Of a stretch of DNA of 31,342 nt, positions 23,901-29,824 are shown in pieces. The stretch is from a virus, in the IMG/VR virus record IMGVR_UViG_3300047200_000104, positions 1 through 31,342 of that record. One strand, written 5' to 3'. Below the pieces are notes generated by a model, which saw nothing but the letters and a program-made list of their open reading frames with translations, was not told the origin of the DNA and searched no databases. Position 1 is the stretch's first letter. Each line of letters opens with the position of its first letter. A program made the translations under genes and the position numbers.

Positions 23901-23928
23901 TATAGTTATATCTTAGTTTTCTAGCCAT
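20911..23928 (-). CDS. Large virion structural protein, 1005 aa
   Basis: This long beta-rich protein has no signal peptide or membrane span. It begins with RKLRYNYTFTPSTNTVVLNG, which I associate with a large structural protein conserved in T4-like cyanophages. Many short strands separated by Gly, Thr and Ser suggest a fibre, baseplate or adhesin-like fold. Middle segments such as GSTITVQTKEQHNI and VIPVTTTVPHGL look like repeated small beta modules. The region near DGRFDDDKSLVFTYGQ is followed by a SIRVSPSVDNGIAAPFGSRE domain. It has its own late promoter and terminator. A role in host attachment is likely, but which virion part it forms is unknown. Confidence 0.8.
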   Translation of the reverse strand: MARKLRYNYTFTPSTNTVVLNGYVDAKRLLLITNVKTNTVIYNFAIPTLSSTSITYSSATDQTSIVLTYNCSAMAATDPLQIYTEEDAVTMTASEVLQDPVNKFRTSQPQALIDTDFEYGPQISKWENIATINNRPFAFPSAVGVGTINSINLPNGSRTVTVGLATAAPGIGTAITVQDTYLNIANGNFLVESVSGAGNTIFTYTARATNTGIVTNILDSNKTNIFGGTVYANAAIGGTPIFGWTAGQVIPVTTTVPHGLAIGNEVAIVGTNQVNANGSYIVAGITSSRTFTYYSVTAPAANPTGGLIYVRPQGQFLHRPFDGGVFFTSNATSNFETATRQTRRYFRYQSGKGIQISSGTILKPNLQIDSLTSTGLSIGSTITVQTKEQHNIQAATPGTTITISGANETGYNQTYSVTSITGYNTFQVAALAGLTSTTASGPYNCNVSGWYGCSNRLGTFDAQNGIFYEFDGQTLYAVRRNSTFQTSGKVSVTSGINTVTQTNSTFPTAFSKQLNIGDFIVIRGQSYRVVDIASDTSLTISPSYRGTTADYAIVSKTVDTKYPQSSWNLDKCDGTGPSGYNIDLTKMQMFYIDYSWYGAGFIRWGFRATNGDVIYCHKVPNNNINTEAYMRSGNLPARYESESRPPTTKITTNLGTTDTIVGVASTAGFPTAGTLCIRNAEIYEYVNYAGIGTTAFTGLTRGQSGIGSLALTVAVGSNVATASTTNLQVGQRIIGVGGTGFPDGTYISAIGTGSVTLSQSATTANPTVAAVAMGATSGQAFTYSVTDPVAVELAFPTYGPSISHWGTSVIMDGRFDDDKSLVFTYGQIPFTNIPTGSTKALFSIRVSPSVDNGIAAPFGSRELINRMQLVLRTLDLTTKTSGANFLVRAYLNAIPSTATPWTNAVGNVPGALNSSLAQIADYGGPSNTTTVSGGEVTAGFFVNNTSSIELDKVRDLGNCILGGGGATSNVQIYPDGPDVLTITATNVGASAVDVLARLSWTEAQA

Positions 23929-23952
23929 TGATGATAATTTCTATTTTTACAG

Positions 23953-23960
23953 TATTTATA
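23953..23960 (-). promoter_or_regulatory. Late promoter of the 1005-aa structural gene
   Basis: The minus strand reads TATAAATA, 25 nt before the ATG, the exact late consensus. Confidence 0.7.
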
Positions 23961-23966
23961 TAAATC

Positions 23967-24173
23967 TCACATACCCATTACGATACTTAGTGCAACCAAT
24001 GAAGATTGCGAAATAATACCACCAGGAGTTACTCCATCAGAATATCTAATATCTCCTATGTTTGGATCATAAAACAATTCACCTTTATTACCCACAAATG
24101 ATGCAGGGGGTGCAGCACCCAACTTTTCTACATAAAGACGATATATTGTATTTGTAGATAAATTCTTTGCCAT
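23967..24173 (-). CDS. Short fibre-base-like protein, 68 aa
   Basis: The sequence FVGNKGELFYDPNIGDIRYS followed by DGVTPGG is the short beta-prism-like motif seen at the base of many phage fibre proteins (GEL-Y-D-x-G-x-[IL]-R-x-[SG]-DG-x-TPGG). Here it forms nearly the whole protein. The end, LVALSIVMGM, almost repeats the end of the collagen-like protein at 5630. It may be a stand-alone adaptor or a reduced fibre. One half of a palindromic late promoter drives it. Confidence 0.75.
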   Translation of the reverse strand: MAKNLSTNTIYRLYVEKLGAAPPASFVGNKGELFYDPNIGDIRYSDGVTPGGIISQSSLVALSIVMGM

Positions 24174-24193
24174 TTCTTTTAATCATTTATTAG

Positions 24194-24208
24194 TATTTAT
24201 GATAAATA
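24194..24208. promoter_or_regulatory. Palindromic bidirectional late promoter
   Basis: TATTTAT-G-ATAAATA is a perfect palindrome around one central base. It gives GATAAATA on the plus strand and CATAAATA on the minus strand. The 68-aa gene starts 21 nt away on one side and the 37-aa gene 24 nt away on the other. Confidence 0.65.
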
Positions 24209-24231
24209 ATAAAATATACCAATCACCAAAG

Positions 24232-24345
24232 ATGGCAAAGTCATCAAATAAAGGTAAGAAAGGATCTGCTGGTGGAAAGCAATCCAAACAAAATCAAGGT
24301 AATGCTACTGCAAAAAAAGCAAAAAATGGTGGTAAGAAAAAGTGA
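24232..24345 (+). CDS. Tiny lysine-rich protein, 37 aa
   Basis: The frame codes for 37 residues of which about a third are Lys, with Gly, Ser and Asn making up most of the rest; it has no acidic residues. It begins AKSSNKGKKGSAGGKQ and ends GGKKK. Such composition suggests a disordered nucleic-acid-binding peptide. A late box lies 24 nt upstream, and the next ATG follows after a GAGG site. Translation is inferred from this context. Confidence 0.6.
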   Translation: MAKSSNKGKKGSAGGKQSKQNQGNATAKKAKNGGKKK

Positions 24346-24351
24346 GGTATT

Positions 24352-24549
24352 ATGGCACGCGAATGGAACACCCCAAAGCGTGAATGCTGGAATGCTCCCA
24401 TTCATAATATCTTAAAAGCAATAGACAATCATACTAGACTTTGGATGGAGACTGGTGATTCTTGGCACGAAGAACAAGCACAGATATTAAGAAAATACGT
24501 TAAAGATTTAAAGGTTTGGGTACATCAACAGGAAGGGTGGGATGAATGA
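24352..24549 (+). CDS. Conserved small protein, 65 aa
   Basis: The 65-residue protein is Trp- and His-rich (REWNTPKRECWNAPIHNI, TRLWMETGDSWHEEQAQILR) and ends acidic (GWDE). It resembles a conserved cyanophage hypothetical; I cannot name a function. GAGG precedes the ATG. Its stop overlaps the next ATG (ATGA), so the three small genes here form one late operon on the plus strand. Confidence 0.65.
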   Translation: MAREWNTPKRECWNAPIHNILKAIDNHTRLWMETGDSWHEEQAQILRKYVKDLKVWVHQQEGWDE

Positions 24550-24707
24550 AAAAACTTATTCTTTTAGCAGTAATGTTATTTCGTTTATTTACCCATGATG
24601 GAATATTCTTATCACAAAGAAGAATACCACCCAAACCTCAACCAGCTGAGATAAGAGTGGCAATTAGAAGACCTTGGAAAAAAGGTAAAAAAAAGTTTAA
24701 AAAATAA
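24546..24707 (+). CDS. Small hydrophobic-basic protein, 53 aa
   Basis: The N-terminus KKLILLAVMLFRLFTHDGIF is a short hydrophobic segment after two Lys; the rest is Pro- and Arg-rich and ends in a Lys-rich tail (KKGKKKFKK). It could be membrane-anchored with a cationic tail or secreted. It has no cysteine. The stop directly abuts the stop of the convergent C39-like peptidase gene. A role in lysis, or in envelope or DNA contact, is speculative. Confidence 0.55.
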   Translation: MKKLILLAVMLFRLFTHDGIFLSQRRIPPKPQPAEIRVAIRRPWKKGKKKFKK

Positions 24708-25403
24708 TTATTTAAAAATTCTTCCCCAACCAGTCTTATCTTTACCGTGGTCCAACCATCTACAAGTTAAGTCAGACTTCTTATACACAGCACCCTTACC
24801 ATTAGTAACAGCACCAGTATAACCATCATTCAAACTACCATAAGGATCATTAACCACATAGTCTTGACCTTTCTTACCAATCACTACAACCATGTGCCCA
24901 CCAGTAGGTGCAGAAAGAGAACCCCTGTGAAGAATACCAATAACGACAGGTTTACCAGCAGATAAACTCTTATCAAGATCAGCAAAAGAAAGATTGTAAC
25001 TAAACTGTGACTTAACACCATAACTTTCAAGAACACGGGTTTGAACTGCGTGATCTGTTGAGTCTCCAATTGCAAACACTTTTTGAACATAGGCATCATC
25101 GCCCTTTGCTCCTTTTAGAGTACCTGGTTTAAGATATTCAAGACACATAGCACAAGAAGAACTGTTGCAAGTACGATTAGCATCTCTATAATTATCAGTT
25201 TGAGGATAATATGGAACTGCCAAAACTCCTACCTGTGCAGGAACTGGTGCTTTTTCTCTGAATATTTTTACCCAATTAGATTCATCTTGAATCAAATCTG
25301 GTTGCTTTTGTTCCAAATCTTTTTCAAATTGCTCTACTGCTGCAACGTGTTTTGGATTCTTTGGATCATAATGTAGAAAAAAGTTATGAAGATCAATTTT
25401 CAT
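24708..25403 (-). CDS. C39-like (papain-type) cysteine peptidase, 231 aa
   Basis: The C39_2-type pattern is visible. A Gln is in PYYPQTDN (Q68), the catalytic Cys probably C84 in NSSSCAMCLEYL, His at H170 in GGHMVVVIG, and Asp at D186 in VVNDPYG. This is the order expected for a papain-like fold. The N-terminal 55 residues are charged and helical. No signal peptide is present, so it acts inside the cell or in the virion unless released by a holin. It could be an endolysin-type amidase/peptidase or a virion protein-processing enzyme; neither can be proven here. Confidence 0.8.
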   Translation of the reverse strand: MKIDLHNFFLHYDPKNPKHVAAVEQFEKDLEQKQPDLIQDESNWVKIFREKAPVPAQVGVLAVPYYPQTDNYRDANRTCNSSSCAMCLEYLKPGTLKGAKGDDAYVQKVFAIGDSTDHAVQTRVLESYGVKSQFSYNLSFADLDKSLSAGKPVVIGILHRGSLSAPTGGHMVVVIGKKGQDYVVNDPYGSLNDGYTGAVTNGKGAVYKKSDLTCRWLDHGKDKTGWGRIFK

Positions 25404-25427
25404 TTTATTATATTTTTAACAACTACC

Positions 25428-25505
25428 TTATTTAGATTGTGATGACTTTATTATAAACACTCCCATCATTAATATAAAATACACTAAAAAGAAATAGTAT
25501 ACCAT
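25428..25505 (-). CDS. Candidate 25-aa single-span membrane peptide
   Basis: The frame encodes VYYFFLVYFILMMGVFIIKS and a short polar tail, so one transmembrane helix is nearly the whole product. It starts just after the hli terminator. The nearest AAGGA is part of that terminator and is too far away for a standard ribosome site. Size and composition recall the small one-helix subunits of photosynthetic complexes, but there is no specific match. Confidence that it is translated is low. Confidence 0.3.
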   Translation of the reverse strand: MVYYFFLVYFILMMGVFIIKSSQSK

Positions 25506-25511
25506 TTAAAC

Positions 25512-25544
25512 AAAAAAATCCTTGCCCTATATTTAGAGCAAGGA
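25512..25544 (-). terminator. Intrinsic terminator after the hli pair
   Basis: Stem TCCTTGC/GCAAGGA (25519-25525, 25538-25544) with a 12-nt loop is followed by seven T on the minus strand. It lies 30 nt after the 40-aa hli stop. Confidence 0.88.
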
Positions 25545-25574
25545 TAAGTATGAATACTTATTTGTGTCAGGGTC

Positions 25575-25697
25575 TTACCAAATTCCTGGAAAAATCTGAC
25601 CAGTTGTAAGATAGGTTCCCACTGCAATTACAAAACCTAACATTGCGAGTCTACCATTAAGAATCTCTGTCTCAGGTGTCCATCCAAATTTTTTCAT
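25575..25697 (-). CDS. hli: High-light-inducible protein, 40 aa
   Basis: This is a minimal Hli protein: a short lead (KKFGWTPETE) and the signature ILNGRLAMLGFVIAVGTYL, the single chlorophyll-binding helix of the Lhc superfamily with Glu, Asn and Arg ligands. Hli proteins bind chlorophyll and protect or help assemble photosystem II in thylakoids. The ATG is preceded by AGGAG. It lies 46 nt after the second hli gene, under one promoter and one terminator. At 40 residues it is one of the shortest versions. Confidence 0.93.
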   Translation of the reverse strand: MKKFGWTPETEILNGRLAMLGFVIAVGTYLTTGQIFPGIW

Positions 25698-25743
25698 TTT
25701 AGTTCTCCTATTAATGTTTTTGTGCAAGAATTAATGTTTTTTG

Positions 25744-25953
25744 TCAGGCAAGTCCAAAAAATAGGTTGCCAGTGATAGCATAAGATGCAAGTCCAGTAAT
25801 GATGCCCATCATAGCCCAACGACCATTAGCAAGTTCTGCTCTTTCATTATGGGTCATCATACCATATTTAATGGCATCTTCATCAGAAATGTACATAGTG
25901 GGTTCTTTGGCAAACATATTTTGTTGCCCAAACTCATTAGTTGTTACAGTCAT
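25744..25953 (-). CDS. hli: High-light-inducible protein, 69 aa
   Basis: The C-terminal half has the Hli signature ERAELANGRWAMMGIITGLA. The N-terminal 35 residues (FGQQNMFAKEPTMYISDED region) are the usual longer cyanophage type. It is predicted to bind chlorophyll in the thylakoid and protect photosystem II, with phage D1. It is the first gene after a near-consensus sigma70 promoter. Having two adjacent hli genes suggests different partners or dosage. Confidence 0.95.
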   Translation of the reverse strand: MTVTTNEFGQQNMFAKEPTMYISDEDAIKYGMMTHNERAELANGRWAMMGIITGLASYAITGNLFFGLA

Positions 25954-25980
25954 TATACTTTTGTGAAGATTTATAACAAT

Positions 25981-26016
25981 AGTATATATGAAAAAGGGAG
26001 GTTTGTCAACCCCCCC
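25981..26016 (-). promoter_or_regulatory. hli sigma70 promoter fused with the porin terminator
   Basis: TTGACA (26009-26004), 17 nt, TATACT (25986-25981) on the minus strand. A terminator-like hairpin GGGGGGTT/AACCTCCC (26015-26008, 26003-25996; one G-U pair) with loop GACA is followed by five T. The -35 box therefore forms the loop and part of the stem of the porin terminator. Confidence 0.75.
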
Positions 26017-26025
26017 AGTTTATTA

Positions 26026-27609
26026 TCAGAACTTAAAGGTTGTCTGAATCACACCACCCAACCCATTGAACATAGGTTGTGCAGCAGCATTTGTGGTTGA
26101 ATTGCTTGAACCAGATGCATAGAACAGAGCAGGAGTAACTGAGATGTTGTCAGATACTTGGTACTTATAGAACCACTCAACCAACCAAGGATTGTTACCA
26201 GAAGCACCAGCAGAGTTTGCAGGTTGTCCAAAAGCAATACCAGCAGCATTACCCTTAATGAATGCATCATCCCACTGGAGACCAACCATCCAAGACCTGG
26301 AAGATTGTGCTTGTTTCTGAGCAGTTGCACCAGTAGAAGTGGAGTTACCTTCAACGAAGTTATAAGCATAACCTACGCTGACTGAGGGAACTGCACCAGT
26401 TTTCTTAGGTTGCCAATAACCGTTGACAGCAACAGCATTAGAATACTGCCCAAGACCAAGAGTACTACCTGCAACACCATTACCATCACGAACTCCAGAT
26501 TGAGTAGTACCATAACGATAACCAACTGCTGCACCCCACTGAGGAGCCTTATAACCAAGTTGAGTCATGATGTTGATACCAGACTCAGAATTGAATACAC
26601 CATAGGAACTATCAGCACCTGATGCACCATTCTTACAACCAGCAGTACAAGTTGTATTGGCACTATTCACACCAGAACCATTAACAACATAGTTGGCATT
26701 GAATACCCAAGCAGGTTTTCCTTTTGCAACAGGTTGTTTCCATTGCAGACCAACACCTTCACCAGTTGCCTTGTTGTAAACAGCACCAGTGCCACCAACA
26801 GCAAATGTATCAAGAATGTTTGACTTATATGCACTTGGAATCCAAGCCATCTCAGTGTTACGAACCAGAGCACCAATAGTCAGTTTGGTTGCTTGGTTCT
26901 TACCAACAGGGAATTGATAGTACAGACGATCAATGTAGACTGCATTGTTCCAATCTTCTGCCTTATCAAGTTTGAAGATGTTGTTAGTGGCAGTACCAAA
27001 AGGATACTTGGAGAAGTTACCAGTACGCAGACGAGTACGCAGCAAATCTTGACCAGTGTATGATGTATCCAAGTTGATACGAAGGTCATAGTTGAAGGTT
27101 GTGTTTCCATAACCTTTTACACCAGCAGCAGTATATCCAGGAATACCCCCTAGAATCATACTTGCTTCACCAGCCAGTTTAGTGGTAGTAGAGAACTGTT
27201 GTGCTTGAAGAGTACGAACTTTGTTTTCAAGTCCATCCACACGAGCAGTCAGAATTGTGAGCTCTGTATCAAACTCTGCAAGGAGTTTTTTGAGTTCATC
27301 TGTTGTTTCAGTGACACGATCAAGGCAAGAGTTCAGAAGTGCTGCTGCCTCAAAACGAGTCATTGCTTTTCCACCTGCAAAAGTACCATTAGGATATCCT
27401 GCTACACAACCATAACGCTCTACAAGGTTGCTAAGTGCCTGATATGCCCAATCAGTAGGTTTTACATCGGAAAATTGTTTGACACTTGTGACCTGTTCTG
27501 CCGAAGCATATTGGTTGACTGCTGCCAAATTAATGTCTGCTGCTTGTGCAGCAGGTGCAATCATTCCAAGAGCAACAGGTGCAAGCATCAGTTGTTTGAA
27601 AAATTTCAT
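26026..27609 (-). CDS. Cyanobacterial-type outer membrane porin (SLH + OprB), 527 aa
   Basis: The product has all parts of a cyanobacterial porin. A signal peptide ends in AQA (about residues 21-24). An SLH domain spans about 46-100 (FSDVKPTDWAYQALSNLVER, then YPNGTFAGGKAMTRFEAAALL), which anchors to peptidoglycan-linked polymer. A coiled coil spans about 102-145. An OprB-like 16-strand-type barrel region follows to the last residue, a Phe (TTFKF) as needed for barrel insertion. There is no frameshift. Such host porins (Som type) pass ions and small nutrients. In a phage it may aid nutrient or iron uptake, change receptors or block superinfection; these roles are inference. It has a composite sigma70/late promoter like psbA. 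Confidence 0.93.
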   Translation of the reverse strand: MKFFKQLMLAPVALGMIAPAAQAADINLAAVNQYASAEQVTSVKQFSDVKPTDWAYQALSNLVERYGCVAGYPNGTFAGGKAMTRFEAAALLNSCLDRVTETTDELKKLLAEFDTELTILTARVDGLENKVRTLQAQQFSTTTKLAGEASMILGGIPGYTAAGVKGYGNTTFNYDLRINLDTSYTGQDLLRTRLRTGNFSKYPFGTATNNIFKLDKAEDWNNAVYIDRLYYQFPVGKNQATKLTIGALVRNTEMAWIPSAYKSNILDTFAVGGTGAVYNKATGEGVGLQWKQPVAKGKPAWVFNANYVVNGSGVNSANTTCTAGCKNGASGADSSYGVFNSESGINIMTQLGYKAPQWGAAVGYRYGTTQSGVRDGNGVAGSTLGLGQYSNAVAVNGYWQPKKTGAVPSVSVGYAYNFVEGNSTSTGATAQKQAQSSRSWMVGLQWDDAFIKGNAAGIAFGQPANSAGASGNNPWLVEWFYKYQVSDNISVTPALFYASGSSNSTTNAAAQPMFNGLGGVIQTTFKF

Positions 27610-27647
27610 AAACTTTTTGTATTAGTACTAAACGACAATTGTTAAGA

Positions 27648-27706
27648 AATCCTACAATAGGATTCAAGTACATATTTATCTTACTTTAGTTTTTGATATT
27701 TGTCAA
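27648..27706 (-). promoter_or_regulatory. Composite promoter and leader hairpin of the porin gene
   Basis: TTGACA (27706-27701), 17 nt, TAAGAT (27683-27678), continuing into GATAAATA (27680-27673) on the minus strand, the same design as before psbA. In the leader, AATCCTA/TAGGATT (27648-27664) is a perfect 7-bp hairpin with a 3-nt loop. The -35 box overlaps the stop of the upstream glycosyltransferase. Confidence 0.75.
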
Positions 27707-28485
27707 CCCACCAAAGGTTCCCAAAAACCATAGAAATCATAATCTAATAATTGCTCTGTTCCCATTTGAGGTTCTCTGTTTTTCCAGAAGTTCATTACAC
27801 CTTCAACATTATTCTTATGGAAGATTTCAACATGGTCTTGATGAATACCAGATTCAAAATCATACCTATAAGTAAACAAAGGAATAGAATATGTTCTTCC
27901 AGTATTATAGATAATTTCTTCTGATGTAGCTCTTGGTTTGATATTTTGGTCTAGTCTATACTTATCTCCCCTTGTATGATGTTTAATGATTTTTGCTGCA
28001 TGGTGTCTAGTAATAACATAAAATGCTGCACAAAAATCATTAATTAATCTTGGGTGAAGATTTGCCCTTAGATTTTTTGTGCTGGTAATAGCACACTGCA
28101 ATACATCCCAATCATATGGAACATAGGACATAAATCCATTCCAAGTAAAAGGCCAGTACTGAACAGTATCAAATATAATATCATCTTCACAAATGATAAT
28201 AGAATCTAATTGTGTGTTAAAGTAGAAATGTTTGATTGCTTTCAGATGCGACATAGTACATCCAAGTTCACCTTGGGTAACTAGTTCTGGATATTTTCCT
28301 ACTAACAAATCACTAACATCATTATTTCCCCTAGCATCAATAGCAGAAATTCTTGTATTAGGTATTTCATAAAAATCAAACAGTCCATTCATATGTTCCT
28401 GTCTGTTTGTTTCTGTGTCAAGATTGATCCAAAGAATTGGACCCATCCCTTTAAGTTTCTTTTTTATTGTAGATGTGTCAGTCAT
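27703..28485 (-). CDS. Glycosyltransferase family 25 protein, 260 aa
   Basis: The GT25 pattern is visible: ILWINLDTETNRQEHM at the start, then GELGCTMSHLKAIKHF, and the metal-binding DSIIICEDDIIF. Family members move galactose or related sugars onto lipopolysaccharide. It ends the five-gene glycan cluster and overlaps the previous gene by four bases (ATGA). Its substrate cannot be read from sequence. Host LPS modification or virion glycosylation are the two main options. Confidence 0.88.
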   Translation of the reverse strand: MTDTSTIKKKLKGMGPILWINLDTETNRQEHMNGLFDFYEIPNTRISAIDARGNNDVSDLLVGKYPELVTQGELGCTMSHLKAIKHFYFNTQLDSIIICEDDIIFDTVQYWPFTWNGFMSYVPYDWDVLQCAITSTKNLRANLHPRLINDFCAAFYVITRHHAAKIIKHHTRGDKYRLDQNIKPRATSEEIIYNTGRTYSIPLFTYRYDFESGIHQDHVEIFHKNNVEGVMNFWKNREPQMGTEQLLDYDFYGFWEPLVG

Positions 28486-29180
28486 TTTCTGTTGTAATAA
28501 TCTTTTATAAGTTCTCTATGTGAAGGATCTAATGGTTTATCATTTTCATCAAATGGTTCTCCTATAAATGCAAAATTATCTATCTTCCTATCTCTATTAA
28601 TTGAAATAGATTTACCTTCAAAATTTACAAACTCATCACTTATGAATGAATGCTCCTTTACAACTGGGTAAATGCATTCTTTAAGGAACCACTGATCAAC
28701 TTCTCTTACATTTACTTTATCACTTTTTTGAAAATATTCATTCATAGATTCTTCAATGTCTTCAATAAACCCACCAACACATCCCCACATACCAGCATTA
28801 ATTACCCAAGTATGTCCCCAAGGATGTTCCCTAATAATATGAAATGGTTTTTCAGATTCAATCCAATCATTTACTGATATTACATCTCTTTCAAATAATC
28901 TAGAATCACAATCTCTGGATATAAAATATTCAACAGATTCATCTCCTGCTGGTAAAAATCTCCATAAAGCATTTCTTGGTCCTTCATCAACTTGGGTGTT
29001 TATTAATTTTACATCATTTTTAATAAGTGCATCTAGGGTTTCTTGTGGAACAGAGTCATTATAATAAACCCACATTTCCCAATCTGGAAAAAACTTTTTA
29101 TAAAGTTCTGAGTTTTTAATAGCTCCAATATTATACTTTGGCAAATTGCCATATAATGAAAATGAAATAACTTTTGTCAT
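28482..29180 (-). CDS. Glycosyltransferase-like protein, 232 aa
   Basis: The start TKVISFSLYGNLPKYNIGAI and a DxD-type motif in ISRDCDSRLF, then HIIREHPWGHTWVINAGMWG, fit a GT-A sugar transferase common in viral and bacterial surface-glycan loci. I chose ATG at 29180, which overlaps the upstream stop (ATGA) and has a GGGGGA ribosome site, over an ATG four codons earlier. No membrane segment is seen. Acceptor unknown. Confidence 0.8.
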   Translation of the reverse strand: MTKVISFSLYGNLPKYNIGAIKNSELYKKFFPDWEMWVYYNDSVPQETLDALIKNDVKLINTQVDEGPRNALWRFLPAGDESVEYFISRDCDSRLFERDVISVNDWIESEKPFHIIREHPWGHTWVINAGMWGCVGGFIEDIEESMNEYFQKSDKVNVREVDQWFLKECIYPVVKEHSFISDEFVNFEGKSISINRDRKIDNFAFIGEPFDENDKPLDPSHRELIKDYYNRK

Positions 29181-29824
29181 GGTTTCCCCCATTGTGGATA
29201 TCTATGGTTTTTTAAGAACGTATAATCAACATTAAATTTTTCAATATCAGAATAACTATTTTTCTGCCAAGTTAAATGTGGAACTATTACATATGCATTA
29301 ATTTCTTTATGAGATTCTGCATAATGCATGTCACATGGTTTTGTAATGTCTACTACTTTATCAATAAATCTATCAAATACAGTGTGTTTAAATGCTACAG
29401 AGTGTGCACATAATGTGTACTCACATTTAAAAACATTTTCTGTTACTTGTTGAATATTCATACCATGATAATGCTGACCACCAAGATATAACATATCCCA
29501 ATCATCAGGAACTTGATTTAAATAAATGTCTTTAAATTTTTGATTAATATTTGAATCAAACTCAATGTCATCTTCTAAAAGAAGAAAATTATCTAACTCA
29601 TAATGTTTTGCTAATTTAAGTGTAAACAGTTGGGACAGTGCACATCCAACTGCACCCTCTTTAATTTCTGGAGGAAAATCTAAGTTCATTTTTGAACCAT
29701 TAATTCCAGGAATTCTTTCTACGTCAATTTCAATTTTATGAAATTCTTCTTGTGCACTTTCCCATCTATCTGGTCTTGAATCTAAATTAATACAAAAAAT
29801 TCTATCAAAATAATCATTTAACAT
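29177..29824 (-). CDS. Glycosyltransferase family 25 protein, 215 aa
   Basis: A second GT25 enzyme: FDRIFCINLDSRPDRWESAQ, then GAVGCALSQLFTLKLAKHY and the metal site FLLLEDDIEF. The start is taken at ATG 29824, which overlaps the fucosyltransferase stop (TAATG) and follows a GGGAG site; an in-frame ATG five codons upstream is less likely. It is distinct in sequence from the GT25 at 27703, so the two probably add different residues of one glycan. Confidence 0.88.
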   Translation of the reverse strand: MLNDYFDRIFCINLDSRPDRWESAQEEFHKIEIDVERIPGINGSKMNLDFPPEIKEGAVGCALSQLFTLKLAKHYELDNFLLLEDDIEFDSNINQKFKDIYLNQVPDDWDMLYLGGQHYHGMNIQQVTENVFKCEYTLCAHSVAFKHTVFDRFIDKVVDITKPCDMHYAESHKEINAYVIVPHLTWQKNSYSDIEKFNVDYTFLKNHRYPQWGKP

